Of a stretch of 64,000 bases of DNA, positions 1-10,099 are shown one piece after another. The translations under genes and the position numbers were made by a program. The stretch comes from Sacculina carcini (Eukaryota > Arthropoda > Thecostraca > Sacculinidae): contig OU696580.1 in NCBI GenBank assembly GCA_916048095.2, positions 1 to 64,000 on the forward strand. Direction: 5' to 3'. Below the pieces are notes generated by a model. It saw only the letters and a program-made list of their open reading frames with translations, was not told the origin of the DNA and did no database searches. Position 1 is the first letter of the stretch; each line of letters opens with the position of its first letter.

Positions 1-12
1 TAAGTTGTGCCC
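1..12 (+). repeat. 12-bp variant monomer, the only length variant seen
   Basis: The first unit reads TAAGTTGTGCCC, a type B monomer with one extra T after TAAGT. It is the only departure from 11-bp length that I found. Because it sits at the window edge, it may mark a change of register or the end of another array block upstream, or it may be an isolated insertion or an assembly error. Confidence 0.8.
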
Positions 13-23
13 TAAGTGTTACC
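13..23 (+). repeat. Type A monomer (reference copy)
   Basis: TAAGTGTTACC is the commonest unit. Its first nine bases form a weak interrupted dyad, TAA-GTG-TTA. It occurs singly, alternating with type B, and in uninterrupted runs. On the + strand it carries a TAA stop; on the minus strand it gives TAA, plus TAG across the unit junction. Confidence 0.95.
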
Positions 24-34
24 TAAGTGTGCCC
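24..34 (+). repeat. Type B monomer (reference copy)
   Basis: TAAGTGTGCCC differs from type A at positions 8 (T to G) and 9 (A to C). The change removes the TTA arm of the type A dyad and creates CCCTAA across the junction with the next unit. It normally alternates with type A. Two adjacent B units occur at recurring places and shift the phase of the B-A alternation. Confidence 0.95.
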
Positions 35-45
35 TAAGTGTTACC

Positions 46-122
46 TAAGTGTACCCTAAGTGTTACCTAAGTGTTACCTAAGTGTTACCTAAGTGTTACC
101 CAAGTGTTACCGAAGTGTTACC
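46..122 (+). repeat. TACCC/CAAG/GAAG cassette, seven monomers
   Basis: This is the first example of a cassette found dozens of times in the window. It consists of TAAGTGTACCC at 46, four type A units, CAAGTGTTACC at 101, and GAAGTGTTACC at 112. In most later copies the last unit is GAAGTGTGCCC instead. The spacing from TACCC to CAAG (55 bp) and to GAAG (66 bp) was constant in the copies I measured. GAAG is one of the two contexts in which the array contains a CG dinucleotide (ACC-GAAG). The cassette either opens the 440-bp module or is followed by an A-run. Confidence 0.9.
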
Positions 123-166
123 TAAGTGTTACCTAAGTGTGCCCTAAGTGTTACCTAAGTGTTACC

Positions 167-232
167 CAAGTGTTACCTAAGTGTTACCTAAGTGTTACCT
201 AAGTGTGCCCTAAGTGTTACCTAAGTTTTACC
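167..232 (+). repeat. CAAG-to-TTTT variant module without GAAG
   Basis: CAAGTGTTACC at 167 is followed not by GAAG but by type A units, a type B, a type A, and then TAAGTTTTACC at 222, 55 bp downstream. Some later copies carry an extra B, making the spacing 66 bp. Here the TTTT unit is not preceded by the GCCG unit, so this is a separate context for the same point change. Further copies include CAAG at 33365, 33728, 35796 and 36159. The module tends to lead into AAAG units (TAAGTGTGCCC then AAAGTGTTACC). Confidence 0.8.
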
Positions 233-452
233 TAAGTGTTACCTAAGTGTTACCTAAGTGTTACCTAAGTGTGCCCTAAGTGTTACCTAAGTGTTACCTA
301 AGTGTGCCCAAAGTGTTACCTAAGTGTGCCCTAAGTGTTACCTAAGTGTGCCCTAAGTGTGCCCTAAGTGTTACCTAAGTGTGCCCTAAGTGTTACCTAA
401 GTGTTACCTAAGTGTGCCCTAAGTGTTACCTAAGTGTGCCCTAAGTGTTACC

Positions 453-463
453 TAAATGTGACC
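453..463 (+). repeat. TAAATGTGACC marker monomer (first of 49 located)
   Basis: This variant has changes at positions 4 (G to A) and 8 (T to G). I located 49 copies: 453, 1256, 2048, 2620, 3203, 3995, 4567, 5964, 6756, 7570, 8230, 9132, 9924, 11739, 14148, 16656, 17294, 18152, 18812, 19912, 21727, 26138, 27909, 29141, 29922, 32265, 34696, 36478, 37721, 38502, 39250, 40262, 42682, 44508, 45124, 45872, 47632, 49502, 50283, 51031, 52450, 53737, 54408, 55541, 56289, 56850, 58335, 60348 and 61129. Common spacings are 572, 660, 748, 781 and 792 bp, showing a secondary period near 0.6-0.8 kb. It carries nearly the only ATG on the + strand, and that ATG is followed at once by TGA. Confidence 0.9.
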
Positions 464-529
464 TAAGTGTTACCTAAGTGTGCCCTAAGTGTGCCCTAAG
501 TGTTACCTAAGTGTGCCCTAAGTGTTACC

Positions 530-551
530 TAAGTGTGCCGTAAGTTTTACC
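530..551 (+). repeat. GCCG/TTTT pair (first of about 58)
   Basis: TAAGTGTGCCG is followed directly by TAAGTTTTACC. I located 58 copies, with TTTT units at for example 541, 2543, 4490, 9055, 14071, 26061, 40185, 50954 and 61052. The GCC-G junction is the second context that gives a CG dinucleotide. In 29 copies a TAAATGTGACC unit lies exactly 77 bp downstream, so the pair is part of a larger fixed module. In others, such as 541 and 5282, it leads instead to an AAAG unit. Confidence 0.9.
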
Positions 552-1156
552 TAAGTGTGCCCTAAGTGTTACCTAAGTGTTACCTAAGTGTGCCCAAAGT
601 GTTACCTAAGTGTGCCCTAAGTGTTACCTAAGTGTGCCCTAAGTGTTACCTAAGTGTGCCCTAAGTGTGCCCTAAGTGTTACCTAAGTGTGCCCTAAGTG
701 TTACCTAAGTGTGCCCTAAGTGTTACCTAAGTGTACCCTAAGTGTTACCTAAGTGTTACCTAAGTGTTACCTAAGTGTTACCCAAGTGTTACCGAAGTGT
801 GCCCTAAGTGTTACCTAAGTGTTACCTAAGTGTTACCTAAGTGTTACCTAAGTGTTACCTAAGTGTTACCTAAGTGTTACCTAAGTGTTACCTAAGTGTT
901 ACCTAAGTGTGCCCTAAGTGTTACCTAAGTGTTACCCAAGTGTTACCTAAGTGTTACCTAAGTGTTACCTAAGTGTGCCCTAAGTGTGCCCTAAGTGTTA
1001 CCTAAGTTTTACCTAAGTGTTACCTAAGTGTTACCTAAGTGTTACCTAAGTGTGCCCTAAGTGTTACCTAAGTGTTACCTAAGTGTGCCCAAAGTGTTAC
1101 CTAAGTGTGCCCTAAGTGTTACCTAAGTGTGCCCTAAGTGTTACCTAAGTGTGCCC

Positions 1157-4100
1157 TAAGTGTGCCCTAAGTGTTACCTAAGTGTGCCCTAAGTGTTACC
1201 TAAGTGTTACCTAAGTGTGCCCTAAGTGTTACCTAAGTGTGCCCTAAGTGTTACCTAAATGTGACCTAAGTGTTACCTAAGTGTGCCCTAAGTGTGCCCT
1301 AAGTGTTACCTAAGTGTTACCTAAGTGTGCCCTAAGTGTTACCTAAGTGTGCCCTAAGTGTTACCTAAGTGTGCCCTAAGTGTTACCTAAGTGTGCACTA
1401 AGTGTTACCTAAGTGTTACCTAAGTGTGCCCTAAGTGTTACCTAAGTGTGCCCTAAGTGTTACCTAAGTGTGCCCTAAGTGTTACCTAAGTGTGCCCTAA
1501 GTGTTACCTAAGTGTGCCCTAAGTGTTACCTAAGTGTACCCTAAGTGTTACCTAAGTGTTACCTAAGTGTTACCTAAGTGTTACCCAAGTGTTACCGAAG
1601 TGTGCCCTAAGTGTTACCTAAGTGTTACCTAAGTGTTACCTAAGTGTTACCTAAGTGTTACCTAAGTGTTACCTAAGTGTTACCTAAGTGTTACCTAAGT
1701 GTTACCTAAGTGTGCCCTAAGTGTTACCTAAGTGTTACCTAAGTGTTACCTAAGTGTTACCTAAGTGTTACCTAAGTGTTACCTAAGTGTTACCTAAGTG
1801 TTACCTAAGTGTTACCTAAGTGTGCCCTAAGTGTTACCTAAGTGTTACCTAAGTGTGCCCAAAGTGTTACCTAAGTGTGCCCTAAGTGTTACCTAAGTGT
1901 TACCTAAGTGTTACCTAAGTGTTACCTAAGTGTTACCTAAGTGTGCCCTAAGTGTTACCTAAGTGTGCCCTAAGTGTTACCTAAGTGTGCCCTAAGTGTT
2001 ACCTAAGTGTGCCCTAAGTGTTACCTAAGTGTGCCCTAAGTGTTACCTAAATGTGACCTAAGTGTTACCTAAGTGTGCCCTAAGTGTTACCTAAGTGTGC
2101 CCTAAGTGTTACCTAAGTGTGCCCTAAGTGTTACCTAAGTGTGCCCTAAGTGTTACCTAAGTGTTACCTAAGTGTGCCCTAAGTGTTACCTAAGTGTGCC
2201 CTAAGTGTTACCTAAGTGTGCCCTAAGTGTTACCTAAGTGTACCCTAAGTGTTACCTAAGTGTTACCTAAGTGTTACCTAAGTGTTACCCAAGTGTTACC
2301 GAAGTGTGCCCTAAGTGTTACCTAAGTGTTACCTAAGTGTGCCCTAAGTGTTACCTAAGTGTGCCCTAAGTGTTACCTAAGTGTACCCTAAGTGTTACCT
2401 AAGTGTTACCTAAGTGTTACCTAAGTGTTACCCAAGTGTTACCGAAGTGTGCCCTAAGTGTTACCTAAGTGTGCCCTAAGTGTTACCTAAGTGTGCCCTA
2501 AGTGTTACCTAAGTGTGCCCTAAGTGTTACCTAAGTGTGCCGTAAGTTTTACCTAAGTGTGCCCTAAGTGTTACCTAAGTGTGCCCTAAGTGTTACCTAA
2601 GTGTGCCCTAAGTGTTACCTAAATGTGACCTAAGTGTTACCTAAGTGTGCCCTAAGTGTTACCTAAGTGTGCCCTAAGTGTTACCTAAGTGTGCCCTAAG
2701 TGTTACCTAAGTGTGCCCTAAGTGTTACCTAAGTGTGCCCTAAGTGTTACCTAAGTGTTACCTAAGTGTGCCATAGGTGTTACCAAAGTGTGCCCTAAGT
2801 GTTACCGAAGTGTGCCCTAAGTGTTACCTAAGTGTGCCCTAAGTGTTACCTAAGTGTGCCCTAAGTGTTACCTAAGTGTGCCGTAAGTTTTACCTAAGTG
2901 TGCCCTAAGTGTTACCTAAGTGTGCCCTAAGTGTTACCTAAGTGTGCCCTAAGTGTTACCTAAGTGTTACCTAAGTGTTACCTAAGTGTGCCCTAAGTGT
3001 TACCTAAGTGTTACCTAAGTGTGCCCAAAGTGTTACCTAAGTGTGCCCTAAGTGTTACCTAAGTGTGCCCTAAGTGTTACCTAAGTGTGCCCAAAGTGTT
3101 ACTTAAGTGTGCCCTAAGTGTTACCTAAGTGTGCCCTAAGTGTTACCTAAGTGTTACCTAAGTGTGCCCTAAGTGTTACCTAAGTGTGCCCTAAGTGTTA
3201 CCTAAATGTGACCTAAGTGTTACCTAAGTGTGCCCTAAGTGTGCCCTAAGTGTTACCTAAGTGTTACCTAAGTGTGCCCTAAGTGTTACCTAAGTGTGCC
3301 CTAAGTGTTACCTAAGTGTGCCCTAAGTGTTACCTAAGTGTGCACTAAGTGTTACCTAAGTGTTACCTAAGTGTGCCCTAAGTGTTACCTAAGTGTGCCC
3401 TAAGTGTTACCTAAGTGTGCCCTAAGTGTTACCTAAGTGTGCCCTAAGTGTTACCTAAGTGTGCCCTAAGTGTTACCTAAGTGTACCCTAAGTGTTACCT
3501 AAGTGTTACCTAAGTGTTACCTAAGTGTTACCCAAGTGTTACCGAAGTGTGCCCTAAGTGTTACCTAAGTGTTACCTAAGTGTTACCTAAGTGTTACCTA
3601 AGTGTTACCTAAGTGTTACCTAAGTGTTACCTAAGTGTTACCTAAGTGTTACCTAAGTGTGCCCTAAGTGTTACCTAAGTGTTACCTAAGTGTTACCTAA
3701 GTGTTACCTAAGTGTTACCTAAGTGTTACCTAAGTGTTACCTAAGTGTTACCTAAGTGTTACCTAAGTGTGCCCTAAGTGTTACCTAAGTGTTACCTAAG
3801 TGTGCCCAAAGTGTTACCTAAGTGTGCCCTAAGTGTTACCTAAGTGTTACCTAAGTGTTACCTAAGTGTTACCTAAGTGTTACCTAAGTGTGCCCTAAGT
3901 GTTACCTAAGTGTGCCCTAAGTGTTACCTAAGTGTGCCCTAAGTGTTACCTAAGTGTGCCCTAAGTGTTACCTAAGTGTGCCCTAAGTGTTACCTAAATG
4001 TGACCTAAGTGTTACCTAAGTGTGCCCTAAGTGTTACCTAAGTGTGCCCTAAGTGTTACCTAAGTGTGCCCTAAGTGTTACCTAAGTGTGCCCTAAGTGT

Positions 4101-5094
4101 TACCTAAGTGTTACCTAAGTGTGCCCTAAGTGTTACCTAAGTGTGCCCTAAGTGTTACCTAAGTGTGCCCTAAGTGTTACCTAAGTGTACCCTAAGTGTT
4201 ACCTAAGTGTTACCTAAGTGTTACCTAAGTGTTACCCAAGTGTTACCGAAGTGTGCCCTAAGTGTTACCTAAGTGTTACCTAAGTGTGCCCTAAGTGTTA
4301 CCTAAGTGTGCCCTAAGTGTTACCTAAGTGTACCCTAAGTGTTACCTAAGTGTTACCTAAGTGTTACCTAAGTGTTACCCAAGTGTTACCGAAGTGTGCC
4401 CTAAGTGTTACCTAAGTGTGCCCTAAGTGTTACCTAAGTGTGCCCTAAGTGTTACCTAAGTGTGCCCTAAGTGTTACCTAAGTGTGCCGTAAGTTTTACC
4501 TAAGTGTGCCCTAAGTGTTACCTAAGTGTGCCCTAAGTGTTACCTAAGTGTGCCCTAAGTGTTACCTAAATGTGACCTAAGTGTTACCTAAGTGTGCCCT
4601 AAGTGTTACCTAAGTGTGCCCTAAGTGTTACCTAAGTGTGCCCTAAGTGTTACCTAAGTGTGCCCTAAGTGTTACCTAAGTGTGCCCTAAGTGTTACCTA
4701 AGTGTTACCTAAGTGTGCCATAGGTGTTACCAAAGTGTGCCCTAAGTGTTACCGAAGTGTGCCCTAAGTGTTACCTAAGTGTGCCCTAAGTGTTACCTAA
4801 GTGTGCCCTAAGTGTTACCTAAGTGTGCCGTAAGTTTTACCTAAGTGTGCCCTAAGTGTTACCTAAGTGTGCCCTAAGTGTTACCTAAGTGTGCCCTAAG
4901 TGTTACCTAAGTGTTACCTAAGTGTTACCTAAGTGTGCCCTAAGTGTTACCTAAGTGTTACCTAAGTGTGCCCAAAGTGTTACCTAAGTGTGCCCTAAGT
5001 GTTACCTAAGTGTGCCCTAAGTGTTACCTAAGTGTGCCCAAAGTGTTACTTAAGTGTGCCCTAAGTGTTACCTAAGTGTGCCCTAAGTGTTACC
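1157..5094 (+). repeat. Tandem pair of a 1,947-bp (177-monomer) higher-order repeat
   Basis: Positions 1157-3147 recur at 3104-5094 with an offset of 1,947 bp. The matching landmarks are TAAATGTGACC (1256/3203, 2048/3995, 2620/4567), TAGG (2774/4721), TTTT (2543/4490, 2884/4831), the GCAC unit at about 1395/3342, and the B units that bound A-runs (1707/3654, 1817/3764, 2334/4281). No difference was found at any landmark compared. The match fails upstream of 1157 (a B unit against AAAGTGTTACT) and downstream of 3147 (A against B), which defines about two copies. Confidence 0.88.
2378..2817 (+). repeat. 440-bp fixed-spacing module (first complete copy)
   Basis: Forty monomers carry markers at fixed offsets: TAAGTGTACCC at +0, CAAG +55, GAAG +66, TAAGTTTTACC +165 (preceded by GCCG), TAAATGTGACC +242, TAGGTGTTACC +396 (preceded by TAAGTGTGCCA), AAAGTGTGCCC +407, and GAAGTGTGCCC +429. 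The gaps are filled with alternating B and A units. Complete copies start at 2378, 4325, 11497, 21485, 25896, 34454, 39008, 40020, 42440, 45630, 47390, 56047 and 60887. Copies with a different first unit start at 13906 and 32023. Three more copies are truncated. Distances between markers were the same in every complete copy measured, so the module behaves as one amplification unit. Confidence 0.88.
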
Positions 5095-6766
5095 TAAGTG
5101 TGCCCTAAGTGTTACCTAAGTGTACCCTAAGTGTTACCTAAGTGTTACCTAAGTGTTACCTAAGTGTTACCCAAGTGTTACCGAAGTGTGCCCTAAGTGT
5201 TACCTAAGTGTGCCCTAAGTGTTACCTAAGTGTGCCCTAAGTGTTACCTAAGTGTGCCCCAAGTGTTACCTAAGTGTGCCGTAAGTTTTACCTAAGTGTG
5301 CCCTAAGTGTTACCTAAGTGTTACCTAAGTGTGCCCAAAGTGTTACCTAAGTGTGCCCTAAGTGTTACCTAAGTGTGCCCTAAGTGTTACCTAAGTGTGC
5401 CCTAAGTGTGCCCTAAGTGTTACCTAAGTGTGCCCTAAGTGTTACCTAAGTGTGCCCTAAGTGTTACCTAAGTGTACCCTAAGTGTTACCTAAGTGTTAC
5501 CTAAGTGTTACCTAAGTGTTACCCAAGTGTTACCGAAGTGTGCCCTAAGTGTTACCTAAGTGTTACCTAAGTGTTACCTAAGTGTTACCTAAGTGTTACC
5601 TAAGTGTTACCTAAGTGTTACCTAAGTGTTACCTAAGTGTTACCTAAGTGTGCCCTAAGTGTTACCTAAGTGTTACCCAAGTGTTACCTAAGTGTTACCT
5701 AAGTGTTACCTAAGTGTGCCCTAAGTGTTACCTAAGTTTTACCTAAGTGTTACCTAAGTGTTACCTAAGTGTTACCTAAGTGTGCCCTAAGTGTTACCTA
5801 AGTGTTACCTAAGTGTGCCCAAAGTGTTACCTAAGTGTGCCCTAAGTGTTACCTAAGTGTGCCCTAAGTGTGCCCTAAGTGTTACCTAAGTGTGCCCTAA
5901 GTGTTACCTAAGTGTTACCTAAGTGTGCCCTAAGTGTTACCTAAGTGTGCCCTAAGTGTTACCTAAATGTGACCTAAGTGTTACCTAAGTGTGCCCTAAG
6001 TGTGCCCTAAGTGTTACCTAAGTGTGCCCTAAGTGTTACCTAAGTGTGCCGTAAGTTTTACCTAAGTGTGCCCTAAGTGTTACCTAAGTGTTACCTAAGT
6101 GTGCCCAAAGTGTTACCTAAGTGTGCCCTAAGTGTTACCTAAGTGTGCCCTAAGTGTTACCTAAGTGTGCCCTAAGTGTGCCCTAAGTGTTACCTAAGTG
6201 TGCCCTAAGTGTTACCTAAGTGTGCCCTAAGTGTTACCTAAGTGTACCCTAAGTGTTACCTAAGTGTTACCTAAGTGTTACCTAAGTGTTACCCAAGTGT
6301 TACCGAAGTGTGCCCTAAGTGTTACCTAAGTGTTACCTAAGTGTTACCTAAGTGTTACCTAAGTGTTACCTAAGTGTTACCTAAGTGTTACCTAAGTGTT
6401 ACCTAAGTGTGCCCTAAGTGTTACCTAAGTGTTACCCAAGTGTTACCTAAGTGTTACCTAAGTGTTACCTAAGTGTGCCCTAAGTGTGCCCTAAGTGTTA
6501 CCTAAGTTTTACCTAAGTGTTACCTAAGTGTTACCTAAGTGTTACCTAAGTGTGCCCTAAGTGTTACCTAAGTGTTACCTAAGTGTGCCCAAAGTGTTAC
6601 CTAAGTGTGCCCTAAGTGTTACCTAAGTGTGCCCTAAGTGTTACCTAAGTGTGCCCTAAGTGTGCCCTAAGTGTTACCTAAGTGTGCCCTAAGTGTTACC
6701 TAAGTGTTACCTAAGTGTGCCCTAAGTGTTACCTAAGTGTGCCCTAAGTGTTACCTAAATGTGACC

Positions 6767-9548
6767 TAAGTGTTACCTAAGTGTGCCCTAAGTGTGCCCT
6801 AAGTGTTACCTAAGTGTTACCTAAGTGTGCCCTAAGTGTTACCTAAGTGTGCCCTAAGTGTTACCTAAGTGTGCCCTAAGTGTTACCTAAGTGTGCACTA
6901 AGTGTTACCTAAGTGTTACCTAAGTGTGCCCTAAGTGTTACCTAAGTGTGCCCTAAGTGTTACCTAAGTGTGCCCTAAGTGTTACCTAAGTGTGCCCTAA
7001 GTGTTACCTAAGTGTGCCCTAAGTGTTACCTAAGTGTACCCTAAGTGTTACCTAAGTGTTACCTAAGTGTTACCTAAGTGTTACCCAAGTGTTACCGAAG
7101 TGTGCCCTAAGTGTTACCTAAGTGTTACCTAAGTGTTACCTAAGTGTTACCTAAGTGTTACCTAAGTGTTACCTAAGTGTTACCTAAGTGTTACCTAAGT
7201 GTTACCTAAGTGTGCCCTAAGTGTTACCTAAGTGTTACCTAAGTGTTACCTAAGTGTTACCTAAGTGTTACCTAAGTGTTACCTAAGTGTTACCTAAGTG
7301 TTACCTAAGTGTTACCTAAGTGTGCCCTAAGTGTTACCTAAGTGTTACCTAAGTGTGCCCAAAGTGTTACCTAAGTGTGCCCTAAGTGTTACCTAAGTGT
7401 TACCTAAGTGTTACCTAAGTGTTACCTAAGTGTTACCTAAGTGTGCCCTAAGTGTTACCTAAGTGTGCCCTAAGTGTTACCTAAGTGTGCCGTAAGTTTT
7501 ACCTAAGTGTGCCCTAAGTGTTACCTAAGTGTGCCCTAAGTGTTACCTAAGTGTGCCCTAAGTGTTACCTAAATGTGACCTAAGTGTTACCTAAGTGTGC
7601 CCTAAGTGTTACCTAAGTGTGCCCTAAGTGTTACCTAAGTGTGCCCTAAGTGTTACCTAAGTGTGCCCTAAGTGTTACCTAAGTGTTACCTAAGTGTGCC
7701 CTAAGTGTTACCTAAGTGTGCCCTAAGTGTTACCTAAGTGTGCCCTAAGTGTTACCTAAGTGTACCCTAAGTGTTACCTAAGTGTTACCTAAGTGTTACC
7801 TAAGTGTTACCCAAGTGTTACCGAAGTGTGCCCTAAGTGTTACCTAAGTGTTACCTAAGTGTTACCTAAGTGTTACCTAAGTGTTACCTAAGTGTTACCT
7901 AAGTGTTACCTAAGTGTTACCTAAGTGTGCCCTAAGTGTTACCTAAGTGTGCCCTAAGTGTTACCTAAGTGTGCCCTAAGTGTTACTTAAGTGTGCCCTA
8001 AGTGTTACCTAAGTGTGCCCTAAGTGTTACCTAAGTGTTACCTAAGTGTTACCTAAGTGTGCCCAAAGTGTTACCTAAGTGTGCCCAAAGTGTTACCTAA
8101 GTGTGCCCTAAGTGTTACCTAAGTGTGCCCTAAGTGTGCCCTAAGTGTTACCTAAGTGTGCCCTAAGTGTTACCTAAGTGTTACCTAAGTGTGCCCTAAG
8201 TGTTACCTAAGTGTGCCCTAAGTGTTACCTAAATGTGACCTAAGTGTTACCTAAGTGTGCCCTAAGTGTTACCTAAGTGTGCACTAAGTGTTACCTAAGT
8301 GTTACCTAAGTGTGCCCTAAGTGTTACCTAAGTGTGCCCTAAGTGTTACCTAAGTGTGCACTAAGTGTTACCTAAGTGTTACCTAAGTGTGCCCTAAGTG
8401 TTACCTAAGTGTTACCTAAGTGTTACCTAAGTGTTACCTAAGTGTTACCTAAGTGTGCCCTAAGTGTTACCTAAGTGTGCCCTAAGTGTTACCTAAGTGT
8501 GCACTAAGTGTTACCTAAGTGTTACCTAAGTGTGCCCTAAGTGTTACCTAAGTGTGCCCTAAGTGTTACCTAAGTGTGCCCTAAGTGTTACTTAAGTGTG
8601 CCCTAAGTGTTACCTAAGTGTGCCCTAAGTGTTACCTAAGTGTTACCTAAGTGTTACCTAAGTGTGCCCAAAGTGTTACCTAAGTGTGCCCAAAGTGTTA
8701 CCTAAGTGTGCCCTAAGTGTTACCTAAGTGTGCCCAAAGTGTTACTTAAGTGTGCCCTAAGTGTTACCTAAGTGTGCCCTAAGTGTTACCTAAGTGTGCC
8801 CTAAGTGTTACCTCAGTGTACCCTAAGTGTTACCTAAGTGTTACCTAAGTGTTACCTAAGTGTTACCTAAGTGTTACCTAAGTGTGCCCTAAGTGTTACC
8901 TAAGTGTTACCTAAGTGTGCCCAAAGTGTTACCTAAGTGTGCCCTAAGTGTTACCTAAGTGTTACCTAAGTGTTACCTAAGTGTTACCTAAGTGTTACCT
9001 AAGTGTGCCCTAAGTGTTACCTAAGTGTGCCCTAAGTGTTACCTAAGTGTGCCGTAAGTTTTACCTAAGTGTGCCCTAAGTGTTACCTAAGTGTGCCCTA
9101 AGTGTTACCTAAGTGTGCCCTAAGTGTTACCTAAATGTGACCTAAGTGTTACCTAAGTGTGCCCTAAGTGTTACCTAAGTGTGCCCTAAGTGTTACCTAA
9201 GTGTGCCCTAAGTGTTACCTAAGTGTGCCCTAAGTGTTACCTAAGTGTTACCTAAGTGTGCCCTAAGTGTTACCTAAGTGTGCCCTAAGTGTTACCTAAG
9301 TGTGCCCTAAGTGTTACCTAAGTGTACCCTAAGTGTTACCTAAGTGTTACCTAAGTGTTACCTAAGTGTTACCCAAGTGTTACCGAAGTGTGCCCTAAGT
9401 GTTACCTAAGTGTTACCTAAGTGTTACCTAAGTGTTACCTAAGTGTTACCTAAGTGTTACCTAAGTGTTACCTAAGTGTTACCTAAGTGTGCCCTAAGTG
9501 TTACCTAAGTGTGCCCTAAGTGTTACCTAAGTGTGCCCTAAGTGTTAC
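6767..9548 (+). repeat. Segment repeated at about 15853-18568
   Basis: This 2.8-kb stretch matches 15853-18568. The offset changes from 9,086 bp (GCAC 6888/15974, GAAG 7097/16183, TTTT 7493/16579, TAAATGTGACC 7570/16656) to 9,064 (8230/17294) and then 9,020 (TCAG 8813/17833, TAAATGTGACC 9132/18152). The copies therefore differ by losses of 22 and 44 bp, all multiples of 11. The 44-bp difference lies around 8690-8740, where a second AAAG context is missing from the other copy. Confidence 0.75.
8813..8823 (+). repeat. TCAG variant of the TACCC monomer
   Basis: TCAGTGTACCC replaces TAAGTGTACCC by a change at position 2. I found three copies, at 8813, 17833 and 19395, all in the first third of the window. 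The first two lie in the duplicated segments with offset 9,020, and the third lies 1,562 bp (142 monomers) after the second. The variant is a good tracer of that duplication lineage. Confidence 0.85.
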
Positions 9549-9835
9549 CTAAGTGTGCCCTAAGTGTTACCTAAGTGTGCACTAAGTGTGCCCTAAGTGT
9601 TACCTAAGTGTGCCCAAAGTGTTACTTAAGTGTGCCCTAAGTGTTACCTAAGTGTGCCCTAAGTGTGCCCTAAGTGTTACCTAAGTGTTACCTAAGTGTT
9701 ACCTAAGTGTTACCTAAGTGTTACCTAAGTGTGCCCTAAGTGTTACCTAAGTGTTACCTAAGTGTTACCTAAGTGTTACCTAAGTGTTACCTAAGTGTTA
9801 CCTAAGTGTTACCTAAGTGTGCCCTAAGTGTTACC

Positions 9836-10099
9836 TAAGTGTGCCGTAAGTTTTACCTAAGTGTGCCCTAAGTGTTACCTAAGTGTGCCCTAAGTGTTAC
9901 CTAAGTGTGCCCTAAGTGTTACCTAAATGTGACCTAAGTGTTACCTAAGTGTGCCCTAAGTGTTACCTAAGTGTGCCCTAAGTGTTACCTAAGTGTGCCC
10001 TAAGTGTTACCTAAGTGTGCCCTAAGTGTTACCTAAGTGTGCCCTAAGTGTTACCTAAGTGTTACCTAAGTGTGCCATAGGTGTTACCTAAGTGTGCCC
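9836..10099 (+). repeat. Truncated 440-bp module with altered tail
   Basis: The GCCG/TTTT pair (9847), TAAATGTGACC (9924) and TAGG (10078) keep the standard 77 and 154 bp spacing. The TACCC/CAAG/GAAG head is missing and is replaced by an A-run. After TAGG the AAAG and second GAAG units are absent, and ordinary B-A alternation follows. The same form occurs only once more, at 20066, inside the 9,988-bp duplicate. Confidence 0.85.

Noticed and set aside
453..463. Start codon in TAAATGTGACC as a minimal ORF
   Set aside because: ATG is followed immediately by TGA, with TAA just before it; no peptide of note can result.
2763..2784. Short minus-strand ORF starting at the ATG created by GCCA-TAGG units
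   Set aside because: The frame meets a TAG at a unit junction within about eight codons in each copy, so it is a by-product of the variant.
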